Under the pieces are notes generated by a model. The model was not told where the DNA came from. It saw nothing but the letters and a program-made list of their open reading frames with translations, and searched no databases. Source: Prorocentrum cordatum (lineage: Eukaryota; Sar; Dinophyceae; Prorocentrales; Prorocentraceae). Taken from it: DNA of 64,000 bases. Below are positions 18,891 to 30,510 of this stretch, piece after piece. How positions within the stretch are numbered: the first letter of the stretch is position 1; every line of letters starts with the position of its first letter. A program made the translations under genes and the position numbers. The stretch covers positions 103,501 to 167,500 of the forward strand of contig CAUYUJ010014325.1 of NCBI GenBank assembly GCA_963575745.1. The letters run 5' to 3'.

Positions 18891-20435
18891 TGCACGACAT
18901 CCGCGGCAACAAGAGGCGACAATATTGGTTGCGAGCGGCTCGGGCCCCCCGGGGGGCTTTGCCGTGAGCAGCAGAGGGGGCCGCCGGGGGGCTCTTCAGG
19001 CTGCATTGTGCAGTTAGGGGTTTTCGATCCCCTGGCCCGCGGACGCGCGCTGGGGGCCGCGGGCGATTGCCGCCTGCCGAGTGCCACCTCATCTTGTGCC
19101 TGCTGAAGACAGGCCCGCTCTGTTGTGCCAGAGGTGGGCAATTGCATTGTCTTGCTGCATGCGTCTGTCTTGCACGCGCCATCGACATTTCGGCGATTGA
19201 GCACGGGCCGCCAAGAAGCGGGCGGGACGTATTCCTGACAGAGTTTAAGGATCAGCATCAGCGCGCGAACTTGAGGAGAGTCGGTGCCGACAGTGTGGTC
19301 TCCACCTGTATCTCAGACAGTGGTGCTGGAATTATGAGAAGGGGAATACACTCGGACTTCGTCGACCCGGACACGCGGTGGAGAGTTATGTTGAAGATGC
19401 TCTGGCACCCGGTTCCAAATGTCAGTGTCGGCGTGGAGATGGATGAGATGACGCCCGTTCTATCTGGGAAAGGTGGTGGGGGGTCTTCTGCGTCAGGAGC
19501 TCGAGGAGAGATGGTGGGGGGAGGAGGCGAGGTCAATTCTTTGGAACGCATCTCGATGAAGTGGTTTCCTGACACGAAGGCGGATCTGACAGCCATGCTC
19601 GCTGCAAATCCGGAGGAGGTTGCCGCTCAAGTTGCGTCTCAGGTTGCGCCCGTCAGTCAGAAAGTTGACGCCGGCACAGCTCGGCAGGATGAAAAGGCTC
19701 GGCAGATCAAAGCGAGAGTGCATTGGCATTGCAGGATCGACTCGAGCAGCCAGTGATTTGGGGAGGAGCTTTGCTCGGAGTCTTGATCGTTTCGTTCCTT
19801 GTTATTTCCAGATTTCAGGTGTCAGCAAGGACGATCGCAGGGTCGTTGAGGACAGAGACGCATCGAAGTTCACGATGGATAGGGCGAGAAATATGATTGC
19901 TTCTTTACATGGAATATCTGCTGCCCGAGGTGACACTTTCGATCGTGATCGCACTGGGAGAAATCCGATTGCAAACGAGTGTGGTGTTTCTCGTTTCCGC
20001 GTGTATTCCAAGACGGGCACGGAGAGAGCTACTGCGCGGGAGGCGCGGGCAGAGTGGATTTCTGCTTGCCAGAGTAAGGATGCAGGGCTCATGCGTCAGA
20101 ACGCTTTCGGACCCAATCAAGATCAGCACCCAGGATGGTTCGTTCAGCCAGCGCATCAGGACAGAAGGAGGTTCACAGAGGCTCGTAAGGCCACCGCGCA
20201 GTTTCACAAGCGTAAGTCAGTTGCGACGGCCTCTGTTGCAGTTGAAACGGGTGGCCTAGATCGGGCCTGGATGCATGCGCAGACCTACGCGATATCCGAT
20301 GATATATGCATCGGTGAGTGGTGCGTCACGATAGGTTGGAAGATTTCATCGACACAGGCCAGACTTAAATATCCAAACTTGTATGCAACGGATTGGGAGA
20401 GTGCGCTGACTATTGCTCTTTGGCGGTGCCCAGCC
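18891..20435 (+). pseudogene. Degenerate ORF upstream of a LINE endonuclease, probably its N-terminal or ORF1 part
   Basis: Coding-like stretches include FLTEFKDQHQRANLRRVGAD with SVVSTCISDSGAGIM (19230-19335), HSDFVDPDTRWRVMLKMLWH (19350-19405), and 19813-20444 (MDRARNMIASLHGISAARGD ... TGGLDRAWMHAQTYAISDDI). No domain is identified with confidence. The next frame is a LINE endonuclease, so these are most economically read as the same element's upstream region. In-frame stops are frequent. Confidence 0.35.
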
Positions 20436-21690
20436 TTCGTTTGAGGTTGGAATGTGCGGAGGTTGGGTCATCATACCTCCGAGTGCATGCGCTATCTTAT
20501 AGACGTTCAGTTTCAGATTGTGGGGCTCCAGGAGTGCCGGCATGTTGACGGGAGGGAAGTTGACGATGATGGGTGGGAGACAAGGTTCTCGACGCGCAGG
20601 CGTGCAGCTGTGTTGTTCGGATGTTCTTGGAAATAGTTGATATTGGATGATGTCTCTGGAGATCGGTGGGCTCCAGTGGTATTTCGTAATATGATGTCTG
20701 TCTCTATGTATTTGCCGCATCGTGACGCATGTGAACCAAGGGGCACTGCAGGATGACAACTTTCTAGGTTTGATATGTATACGCAGGTCTTGACTCAGAT
20801 GACGGCGGGGGTGAGTGTCATGAACAAGAATTACACAATTAGGGATGTCGTGTTCCCCGCGGGCGCAAACGTTGTGGTGTTTCCTGGCCAGGGTCTCGAT
20901 GGGCTCTGGGTGTCTGGGGATGCGGTCGAGGGTCCAGCTAATAGGAGAGGGGGGAGGGGCGAAGCTAAAGGGGCAAATCGCATGCGTGAGATGTACTGTA
21001 TGGCTTCCTTGAGAACTGCTGCTGGTTTCAAGCTAAGATTAACTAACACATATGGCACACGCACTACTACATGGAGACACTGTACGCATACGTATGAGCC
21101 TGTGTATGATTATTTGGCTGTTCCCGCGGACTGGGCAGCTCCCTGAAGTTACTTGCCCCCGGGTCCTCCCTATGCAGGCCTCGCAGACTCGTCCGAGAGA
21201 GATGACGTTCAGTGATCATAAGCTCTTGCAATTCTGGCTCCCGGAGCGTCATTCCCATCCTCGCCCCAGGAAGAGGCCGCGTTTGACAGCGTGGCGGTTG
21301 AGTCCACGCACCGAGGCCATGCAGAGAGGTTGTCTCGAGCAGTCCGTGACGACGCATAACCGCTACGCGGAGCTCTCCGAGGACCCAGATGCGAACCCCC
21401 TGGAGAATCTGAGCGAGGCCGTCGTCGAGGGCGCCCTTCGGACCTCCGAGAATCCCAGCGAGTCCCAGAAGGCCCCCCCCCCCAGGTTGTCGGAGGAGCA
21501 GTTGATGATTAAGGAGGAGCACCACCAGACAAGGAAGCAGCACAAGAGGGAGGAGGTGGACAGGGATACCTACATGATCAGCATGAGGAGGTGGAGGAAG
21601 GTACGCAGGGAGATTGCTCGCGCTCGTCTTGAGTTCCAGAATCGCGAGGGAATCAAGGGGGGGCCCAAGGCTGCGCATACCTATACGACC
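20436..21690 (+). pseudogene. Degenerate LINE: APE-type endonuclease and linker
   Basis: The reading GWNVRRLGHHTSECMRYLID then VQFQIVGLQECRHVDG (20448-20550) is the start of an APE endonuclease (the N box and the QE box). WAPVVFRNMMSVSMYLPHRD (20670-20729) fits the central 'SxYxPH' strand. Further on come TYGTRTTTWRHCTHTYEPVY plus DYLAVPADW (about 21048-21140) and FSDHKLLQFWLPERHSHPRP (21209-21270), the terminal SDH box. A linker follows with RDTYMISMRRWRKVRREIAR. Stops at 20634 and 20754 and several frame changes show decay. The reading is cut at about 21690 by a TGG/GT tract. RT of apparently the same element resumes at 33160, beyond the Helitron. Confidence 0.65.
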
Positions 21691-21712
21691 ACCCTGCGGG
21701 TGAGAAGGAGGT

Positions 21713-21783
21713 TGTGGTGGTGGTGGTGGTGGGGTGGGGTGGGGTGGGGTGTGTGCATATGTGTGTGTGCGTGTGTGTGTGTG
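21713..21783. repeat. (TGG)n / (GTGGG)n / (GT)n compound microsatellite
   Basis: Short TGG triplets grade into GGGGT units and then GTGTGTGT. It marks the junction between the + strand LINE remnant and the minus-strand Helitron gene. Confidence 0.8.
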
Positions 21784-21881
21784 GGGCTCATGGCGACAAC
21801 TGTGTTGAACGTGGTGCTGATGGGCGATGATGGCTTCCGCCACCGCGCCCAGCGGCGCGCGCCGATGGTCTCCGCCGGCAC

Positions 21882-24086
21882 TCACGCGCGCGCCCATGGC
21901 ACAGAGCTGCTCGACGGCTCGACGCTCTCCGACTCGCCCGGCAGAGCCTGGGCCAAAACGTGCGGCGCGCGCTCGACCAGGCCGGCGTTGAGGCACAACC
22001 AGAAGCACGCACCTGTGGTCTTGCCGGCATACTGGCCCAGGTCGAGAACCACCGGCTCGAAATTGAACTCACGCCGTGCCCGCTGCGAGCACTGTGCGGT
22101 GACTTCGTCGCCCCCCAACTTGTCAGAATCGAGTCGCCGGACCGTCTTCGTTGCGCGTCGGCGAAACCTCTCGAGAGTGTCGTACTTGGCGCGATCCGCA
22201 TCCAGACCGTTGAGCAGCAACACTAGTGCACGCCCGAACTTGAATGACGTCTGCTCGAGCGCGCGAGTGATGTCCGCCTCTTTGAAGCCCATGTCCACCA
22301 TCGTCTGCGCAGCCTCGTTCTCGGCATTTGGAACCGCCGCTGCTGCGAAACCCGTTGCGTCGCCACCTCGGCCCGGGGCATTGCCCGTCGCGGGCCTGCT
22401 GCTGACGGGATAATTGCTCGGCTTCTCTGCGCGGAAAGATGCCGCAATACTCCAGGGCCCTGCATCTTTGCGACCCGACTGCTGCGCACAGTGGCGAGAA
22501 GCGCTGTCAGAGACTGGCGCCACGCCAACAGTGGATGACATCCGCTTCAAATCTGCGACCTCAGCTTCTGTGGGGTAGCGGCCTTGCTTTGCGAAGGCGG
22601 TCGTCTGCAAATGCTTCTCGTGCTGGGCCGCAAGCGCCCCGGGGGAAATGCCGCGCCTCTCCAGAAGCTTTGCGAAAAGAGCATTAGCTTTGTGTTCAAA
22701 GTCTGCCATTGCGGAGAACTCTCGGGTCAAACGCGCGGCAGGGAAATCTGCGAACGGAGGCAACTTGTGAAACGCCATCCGGCTCCAACTCGTGGCGCGA
22801 GTCCAAGCCACGAAAGCAAGTCCGAGTTTCGCCACTGGCGCGCGGCCTCTGCACCCATCGAATGACACAATGGTCCCCTCTTGGGCTGCGATGCCTTGCG
22901 ACTTATGCATGGTCAGTGCCCGCGCCAACCGGAGCGGCATAGTAGCGCGGACAAGCCCCTGCACTCTCTTACTTCGCACCTCCGCGCAAGGAACCGGCAC
23001 CCAAGTCTTGGGCAGATCGTGAAAGCGTGCAGGGCCCTTGTACCCGGGGAAGTGCACGGTGCTCCGGAACTGGGAACGCGCCCTCCCCTCGGGGCAACGA
23101 CCCGTGCTTTGAACCCGGGATTCCAGTGCCGGCGATGGCGCTACCGTCAGTTCGATCCGCGTGCCCGCCGCTGGCAGAGCCTGGCGCATCCGTGCCGCGC
23201 ATGATGGCGACGACGACACCCCGGGCCCCATTCATGAGCCCGAGGGAAACGGTGGGGACATCCCAAATACGATTCAGTGCAAGCATCACCTTCGCCCCCC
23301 CCTCCCCCCCCCCCACACATAGGCGCAACGCCCGACGCAACTGTTGGAAGTCGTCAGCAGTTTTGTTCGCACCACGAGGGTCGCAGTGTCGCGCTTCGAT
23401 CCTGACAACCACTCCTGTCGCACTGGCTGGGGGCTCTGCGCCATGCAGAGGTGCCCTGGCGGCCAGATGCTTGCCGTTGATTTTCCCAGCAGCGGCGTTC
23501 TCCGGGACGAGAACCAGCGCCTCTTGGAGCAACGCCTCCCCGCCCTCCCAGAAGCATGGGCTGGCAGAGCCTGGCGCCGACTCGTGGAGCGCGTCGATCT
23601 CGTGAGTCTTCCAGAGCTCGTAGTGCTCCTGCGTGATTACAGCATCCGGGGGTCTCATGGTAGACTCCTACTCCCTTCTGACGGTGAATGCGGCGTAAGC
23701 GCGTGACATCCTCGAGCCCGGCAAACGTCTGCCGCCCGGCCAACGCCACGGCTCTGGCGACCACTCCGCCAGCTTCATTCACCGGCATGCCCGGCAGGAC
23801 GTTCGTCGCGAGCACAGGCGGCAGCTGCGCGAAATCGCCCATGATAACCACGCCGATCCCACCGAACGGGGCTATGTCTTCGGGGGGGCTGGTGCCGAAG
23901 TTCTCGCGCCACAGCACGCGTGACACCTGCTGCAGGCGGCGGCTGACTATCTCGAGGGCCACGGCGCCGCAAGTCGACACTTCGTCGATCAACAACAGCT
24001 CCACGTGCCGGAGGAGTTCCACCAGCGCGCCCAGCCAATCTCCAGCGAGGTATTCTGCCGCGTCTGCCGTGCTCGCGTGGAAAATG
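21882..24086 (-). CDS. Helitron helicase C-terminal part with UBA-like and OTU-like segments
   Basis: The exon starts SIFHASTADAAEYLAGDWLG. HVELLLIDEVSTCGAVAL (Walker B, about 23965-24010) and GIGVVIMGDFAQLPPV (motif III, about 23815-23862) follow. After frame changes near 23675 and 23130 come FPGYKGPARFHDLP (about 23020-23060), ARALTMHKSQGIAAQEGTIV (motif V, about 22870-22930) and FVAWTRATSWSRM (motif VI). Downstream, EAAQTMVDMGFKEADITRAL with EQTSFKFGRALVLLLNG (22213-22325) is a UBA-like ubiquitin-binding bundle. VVLDLGQYAGKTTGACFWLC (about 21990-22055) resembles the catalytic Cys entry of OTU-type proteases; no matching His box could be assigned. Ubiquitin handling by the element is inferred. 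Confidence 0.65.
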
Positions 24087-24597
24087 CTGTCTACCCACCG
24101 GCCCCCTTCCGGGGGCATCACGAGGCAAAGAAGCAGTTTCGGTGGCGCAAGGAGGGCCACCCACTCGCCCACAACCCGTCTACCAAGCACCCCGGCCCGA
24201 CATCCAGCACCACCCAGCCATCCACCCACCCAGCCACCCATCGAACCATCGGATCGCCCACCCATCCACCCACCCACCCACCCACCCACCCAGTTTCGAC
24301 CATCGCATCGGCATCTCTGCTGATGGGCACGCGAAGCCCGAAGCCACCCGCCCACTGACTCACCGACCTACCGTGCACAGAGGACGTCCTCGTTCTCCTC
24401 CTGCTCCTCCTCCTCCTCCTCCTCCTCCTCCTCCTTCTCTCCTCCTCCTCCTCCTCCTCCTCCTCCTCCTCCTCCTCCTCCTCCTCCTCCTCCTCCTCCT
24501 CCTCTTCGTCCACCTCCTCCTGCCGCCCCGGCCCCTTCTCCCCCCCCTCCTCCTCCTCCTCCCGCTGGCGCTGGCGAGCCGGCGGCAGGGGCGCAAC
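24087..24597 (-). other. Intron 2 of the Helitron gene (GT-AG, 511 nt)
   Basis: The minus-strand junctions TTAAG|GTTGCG and GACAG|CATTTT splice GSGATTIL to SIFHAST, reconstituting the conserved Pif1 'GATTIHSIF' segment in frame. The intron is filled by (GAG)n (24370-24530 and nearby) and a CCCAC-type minisatellite (24195-24300). Confidence 0.65.
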
Positions 24598-25850
24598 CTT
24601 AAGATCGTCGTGGCGCCGCTCCCTAGGTTCGCGGCAGCCACGCCGGCAAACGCCATAGTGGCAACGCTCTCGTACGAGCGGAACCTCTTGCGGACCTCGT
24701 TGATGGCGACTTTCGCGGTGTGTGTCTTTCCCGTGCCTGCGGTGCCCAGCACGGCTAGCCTGAGCGACGGACCGATTCGAGCAGGCCCCTTGGCCGCTGG
24801 CAGAGCCTGGCGCCAGGCCGCGCGATAACCCGCCCACTCCACGATCAACTCTGCCATCAGAGTTTGAGTCGGATCCAGCTCCTGTGCGGCGGCGTTGAAG
24901 TCCGAGTGCGCCGAGGCAATTTCCTTCCGGAACCCCGCGGCGAGGCTCGCCAGGCCGCTCCGCAACTTTGCTGTGATGCTCTCCTTGAAGCACATGAAAT
25001 CAGCGCGCGCGAGTTGCCGAACAGGACGGGCCAGCTCCCAGCCGACCGCGTCAGCGCTGACAGAGTCTGGCGCAAGAGGCTGCCACGAGAGACAGTCGTA
25101 GTCGAAACCACTCGGGTGCGCTTGGTGGCCCGCATCCACAGCATCTGTGTAGTCAACGTCGAGCTCCGTGGCGATGGTCCTGCCGAGAGCACTGTTCGCT
25201 TGCTCAGGTGACACTCGTGCGTTCCAGGGAATCTCGCCGACGCTTGCGGCGTGCTCCAGCAAGATCGTTTTTTCTTTGCGTGGCCGCCCCCCGAAGTCGT
25301 CGGCACTGTCGTCTTCGCCGCCCGACGCGCCCTCTGGCACCTAGCGATCTGATTTCAAGACTCTGTTGAGCCAGCACGCCAGCCGGTCTGCGAGCACATT
25401 TTTTGTCGGAGATCCCACCACCGGGCTTCAAACCTGTGCGACCCAGCATGCGCGGAACGCGCTGCAGCTTGTCCTTCGCATGGCTTTTGAACGACTGCGG
25501 GAGGAAGCCGGCGTCAGCGTTCCCGTATTGCGCGTAGAGCGCAGCCATGTAATTCCGGATGGGAGGGACCGAAGGGGTCGCGATCCCCGCAACGAGAAGA
25601 GCATCGAGGAGCTCTCTGTGCGTCCACTTGAGGTCTTTCCGGATGAAAGCCTCCATGGCCTCATTGATCTTATTGTTTTCTTCTTCTTCCGCCGCGGCCG
25701 CCGCATCCTGGACCTCCGGCCCGTCGTGCTGCCTGGCAGGGCCTGAGCTGGCCTTCTCCGCCTTGTGCCAGGCCTGAGTCGCCTCCTCCTGGTCAGTCAC
25801 GGCCATGTCCGCCCACGGCATCTGCCTCCAATCTGCTTGCTCTTCCACGA
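24598..25850 (-). CDS. Helitron helicase, N-terminal part with Walker A
   Basis: After the Gln/Glu-rich linker ADWRQMPWADMAVTDQEEAT and MEAFIRKDLKWTHRELLDAL, a frame change near 25350 leads to DYDCLSWQPLAPDSVSADAV. LRLAVLGTAGTGKTHTAKVA (about 24700-24765) is the Walker A loop of a Pif1-type SF1B helicase; VATMAFAGVAAANLGSGATT follows. The exon ends TTAAG at 24598, inside the conserved 'GATxIHSxF' motif that is completed after intron 2. Confidence 0.7.
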
Positions 25851-27746
25851 AGATAAAAATTCACCTTCTTCGCCGGGGCGGTGGCGGCGGCCACCCGAGC
25901 TGCGGGGCGCTTTCTTTCTTCCGCCCGGCTGCGCCCGGCCACCCCGAGATGCCGCGCCTTGGCAATATGGGGCGGGCATTGCGCCATGCGTGCCTTCGCG
26001 CGATCTGCCGGAGAATCACTGGCGAAACGATCCATCAGCTCGGCCACATATTCATCCGAAAACTGGCTCAAGTGATCTGCGTCCCGAAACGCGCCGGCGC
26101 ACGCGTCCCCGCGGTTGCAGCGTGCCAGAAGAGTCCAGAAGCAAGCGTCGCGCCACTGAGCTTCAGCATTCGCTTGGGTGAACCTGCCCACTGGATGGAT
26201 GACGACAATGTTTGCGACAGGCTTCAGCGCGACGCTGGCAGAGCCCGGCGCGCCCCCGCCGCAACGGTTGAAGCACCGTTTGAACTCCCACCGCCTAAGC
26301 AACTCCAGGAAGAGCTGCCAGTTGCGCTGCACGTCGTCTTTGGCGTCGCGGAGCGCGGCGCTCTCCAGCACTGGTGTGCCCGCTCTGCGAAGGATAAATT
26401 TCCACAGCGGCTCGCCGGTCAATTGGTGGTGTTTGAGGAGCGCTGCGTCGGACGGGAGTGTCCACTCGGAACGGGTGGCGCAATGCTCCGCCTGCGATTT
26501 CTCGACGACGCGAGCCCCAGGGTCAGCTTCCGACACGAGCTTCGCCTTGGTCTTGGGTTGCCTCGTCTCAGCTCTGAGGTAGAGGTGCCGGAACTCTCGT
26601 GTGCACATGGACCGCGTGGCACCGAAGATGAGGTGCGCGCGCTCGAGCTGCGACTTGACCTCGCTGATTGACTGGAGGTTGAACCAACGAAGCACTGCGC
26701 TGCCTGCTCCTTGGTGGTTTTTCCCTCGCCTTCTCGACGCACAGGGAGAAGCTATGCTCCATGACCGCGATCAGCGCGCCCTGCCCAGACTTGGTCATGC
26801 ACTTCGCCATGTACTCGATGACCGCGTCTTTTGTGAGAGTGGCTTGGACGTCCATGTTCGACAGCATCGCCAGCACGACAGCCTGGGCGAAATTGTTCAG
26901 GAAGTTGCAGTTCCGGGCCAGCCACTGCCTGTGCAAGTCACGCCGGCCCGGCTCCTCCGCGACCTCTTCCTCGCCAGGGGCCACGGTCTTCCGTGGGAGC
27001 GACTTCTTACAAGAGACTCGCTCCATGTTGGAGTGTTCGTCGTCCACGTGCGCGCGCGGCTGGTCTTTCGCAGGTGGGCCCATGGCGTAGGGTTTGTGCA
27101 GGTCGTGCATGTTCGCCCTTTCTGCAAGAGCCGCGACGAAACGAAGTCTGGCCCTCGCTTGGCGCGCCTCCAAGCTGGCAGAGCCTGGCTCGAGGAACTC
27201 CGCCTCCGAGACTTCACGCGGCGTCCTGGAACACCCTTCCAGCACGTCGACCAAGTCGGCCCAGCAACGATCACTGTCGGCGCCGCCGGAGTCCAGACTG
27301 CCTAACAGACAGCGGGCGTGGGCCTCATGCGATGTACTCTCCGGAGATCGCACCTGCTTCTCGCGCGCGGGCCCGAGCCCCTGGCGCACCCCGACTGCGC
27401 CTGCCAAGTCTGGGCTGGCAGGGCCTGGCGCCGAGGGGCTGGCAGAGGGAGCTGCGCCGGCAGAGCCTGGCGGACCGTCGCTAGGCGCCGGACACATTGC
27501 TTTCGCTACGTCGCACTCGGTGTAGGCGCGATCCCAGAACGCGGCTAGGCGATCCGCCGCCTGCGCCTGCGGCACCGCATGTTGGCCAGGCAGAGGCGCT
27601 TCAATCTCCACCCCGGCAGAGCCTGGGGCTGGTTCTCTGGGCGCCTCGATCTTGTCGATGCGAGGAGCACCGATCGCCCAGAAGGCCATGTGGGCATGGA
27701 TGATGCCGCCCTCGCTCCACTCGAAGCTCGCGTACCAGTCATCTAC
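25850..27746 (-). CDS. Helitron Rep (HUH endonuclease) domain
   Basis: The exon opens VDDWYASFEWSEGGIIHAHM and continues AFWAIG (about 27655-27746). IIHAHM is the His-hydrophobic-His metal site of the rolling-circle nuclease. A long Pro/Ala/Ser-rich insert with several copies of the 15-bp motif follows. VIEYMAKCMTKSG (26785-26825) is the catalytic tyrosine helix. The family pattern is Y-x2-K-Y; here the second Tyr is Cys (TGC), so one nucleophile is missing. After a one-base shift near 26725, RWFNLQSISEVKSQLERAHL and RSMCTREFRHLYLRAE continue the domain towards the helicase. Role: strand nicking and joining during rolling-circle transposition. Confidence 0.7.
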
Positions 27747-27952
27747 CTGGCCGAGGTGGCGCCGCCTCCTCCTCCTCCTCCTCCTCCTCCTCCTCCTCCT
27801 CCTCCTCTTATTCTTCCTCCTCCACCTCCTCCCCCTCCCATTCTTCCTCGTCCTCTTACTCCCAGTCCCACTCCTCCTCCTCCTCCTCTTCCTCCTCCTC
27901 GTCATCCTCATCGCCATTGCCGCCGCCGCCCCCATCACCACCCTTATCCTCC

Positions 27953-28021
<69 letters not shown>

Positions 28022-28071
28022 CCACCACCACCACCACCCCCCCATCCAAGGTGCCCCGCGGCCCGGGCGAC
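27747..28071 (-). other. Intron 1 of the Helitron gene (GT-AG, 325 nt)
   Basis: On the minus strand the junctions are GGCCAG|GTCGCC and GGCCAG|GTAGAT. The 16-base sequence GCCACYTCGGCCAGGT occurs at both ends as a direct repeat (28070-28085 and 27745-27760). Splicing joins DLSHFGQ directly to VDDWYASFEW and repairs a +1 frame difference. The intron is almost wholly simple repeats: (CAT)n at 27954-28020 and (TCC)n at 27766-27905. Confidence 0.7.
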
Positions 28072-30510
28072 CTGGCCGAAGTGGCTCAAGTCAGGGATGT
28101 CGGCCACGGAGATGTCGACCCCCATGCGGGAGACCAGCTCCGCCTCGACTTTCTGCCGCGCGTCGGCACGCCCGGGCACATCGTCGGGCTGCCCCTGGCA
28201 GGGCCTGGGGAAAGGGGCCCCCGCTGCGCATAGTACTCCTTGCATGAAGCATCGCCAGCGTCGCCAGACGGGTACGCCTTGAGCAACGTCGTGTGCAACT
28301 GTGCCCATTTGTACACGCTGCACGTGAGTGTGCAAAAGCCAGACGGGATCCTGCCAGCGCCCCCATTCATTCCGAGGTCAGCCGTCTCTGCTTCGATATG
28401 GTGGACCATCGCCTCGAGCTCGTGACGCATCTTCCGCCTCTCGCCGATGGATCCCGGGATCAGATTCGTCGCAGTGGACATCTGCTGCACCAGCTCGCGC
28501 CGCTTGGTCGAGCGAGTCGAGGGTGTACTCCTCGCGCGCCTCGCGCGCGCGGAAGAAGGTCCGCAGGGTGCCCGGGGCCGTGACCCGGAGCATGGTGTCC
28601 AGGAGCCAGTGCCGAAAGCGGGTGCGGCGCATGAGCCGGCCGTCGTGCCGCAACATCACATGCCGACCCCGCCCCTCGAAGCGAAGCGTCCGGCGCTGGC
28701 AGGGCCTGGCGCCGTGATAGTCGCCGGTCCCATATGGAAATATGTTCGGGAACGCTTTCACAATATACCCAGGCGCGCCCTCCCGCATGGCCTGCCCGGG
28801 CTGGTCCTCCTCCGGAGGACCCACTCGCGGGTACTTGACCGGCCGACCGTGGGCCGGCGGGTCCTCGTCGGGGCACGCGCTGGCAGAGCCTGGCGCCGCG
28901 GTGGGCTCGTCGGCGGGCCCTTGTCGCGGCGCGTCGTTCGATGGATCCCCCGCCATCGCCGCGTCCACCTCGGGCGCCTCGTCCGGGCGCGGGCTGGCAG
29001 AGCCTGGCTCATCAACTGGCCGCCCGATGACCTCCTGCGCCACGTGGGCCAGCGAGTCGAGCACCCCCTGCCGCAGTCCCGCATCGTCGCCCGCCTCGGC
29101 AGACGCGGTCGTGCCAGCGTGAACGGCTTGCGGGCCCTCGTCGCGCTCCTCCACCATGACGGCGTCCAGCTCGGCGCGGAACACGTGGAGGCCCACCGGG
29201 CACTCGTTTGTGTCGAGGGACCGGAGTGCCCGAAGCGTGCCTGCGGCGCCCCCGTCCCGAGGTAAACCCAGGTCTAGGACGCCCCGCGCGGCCAAGGCCA
29301 CGGCAAGGATATCCTGCGGAAGCGCGGTGGCCATGCGAAAGACGCTCTTCCCGAACACATCTGCAACGAGGCGCAGGACCTTCGCCCACGCGCGAGAGCA
29401 TGCGGCGCCGGCGGGACCTGGGCCCTCGCCATCACAATCCCCGTCCGAGATGACTTCCCGCAGTCGGTTCCCGATCGCATGCCCGAAGTCACCGGCGACA
29501 GCTTCAGTCCGGCCGTGCTCCATCCACTTGACGAAACATGTCGGAGTGACTGGAGGGACATGGGAGGCGTCGCTGTCGGCCTCCTCGCGCGTCGCGCCTT
29601 CCTCCACGTCGTCGCCGGTCCACGCGTCGGCGGCGTCGCCCCGCCACCCAATTTCCGCATAATATGGGTTGTTCGCCTTCAACCATAAAAAGGCAGCCTT
29701 GAGTTTGGAGATGTCGACTTTGAATAAGGCCCGGCCCGCCGACTTTCCCTTGGCGCCGGCAGAGCCTAGCGCATGGGGGCGAACGTGCACCACAGGCATG
29801 TCCGCGGGCATGACCGGCAGTCTCTTGAGGAAATTGTTGACCTTTTGGCGAAAGTTGCAGATGCGGCCGACGTGCGCCAACTGACCCGTGCGAGGGATGA
29901 TGTACACTTGCACGACCGGATGCACCAATGCCAATGCCATTTCCTCGTTGTCCGAAAGTGCGGCCACCAGGTGCGCGAACTCGCCCGCGCTGAAACCGAG
30001 CACTCTGGAGAACGCCTCCTCGCTGGCAGGGCCTGGCGGGGGAACACCATCGAAGCGCTCATGCGCGATCGCGGACCCATCGCTCCTCGGGGTGCACCAA
30101 ACCGGGCCCACCACGAAGTCACGCATGCGCATCTCGCCGGCGGGGGGCGGGAGAACATGATCTTCGCCGACGTGCATGTGACAACCACCGCAAGTCGTGA
30201 TGATCCTCTTTCTCTCTGGGTCGTGCAGTCTGCGGGCGATACTCTCGCACCCCCCTGAAGGGTAGTTTGCCGCCAGGTAGCACTGCGCTTCCTCCACCGA
30301 CCCGGCTGCTTCCAGGCGCCACTGGTTCACGTGGCTCTTCTTGCCGGCCCTCGCGAGGACGCTCGCGCCCGGGTAAAACCACGGAGCCTGCTGCGCCCTG
30401 AGCCCCTGCTGCGTGCACGAGAACTCGTACTCGGCAGGCAAATTATACCACGCACGCCAGCACACCACGCACGTGCTCCACTGCACGTCTTCCAGGCACC
30501 CGCACAGTTT
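28072..30510 (-). CDS. Helitron N-like domain, exon upstream of intron 1
   Basis: It starts at LCGCLEDVQWSTCVVCWRAW with YNLPAEYEFSC (30420-30500), a Cys-x2-Cys-like zinc site. Next come CGGCHMHVGEDHVLPPPA (about 30150-30200), VVQVYIIPRTGQLAHVGRIC (about 29870-29930), NFLKRLPVMPADMPVVHVRP (the 'LPR.p.....v.v+' segment of Helitron proteins) and AFLWLKANNPYYAEIGW (about 29650-29700). Near 28730-28790 YIVKAFPNIFPYGTGDYHGA is the Helitron 'FP.LFP.G.G' box. A one-base shift near 28500 leads to QQMSTATNLIPGSIGERRKM, and a second near 28200 leads to VSRMGVDISVADIPDLSHFG. The exon ends GGCCAG at 28072. Confidence 0.65.
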
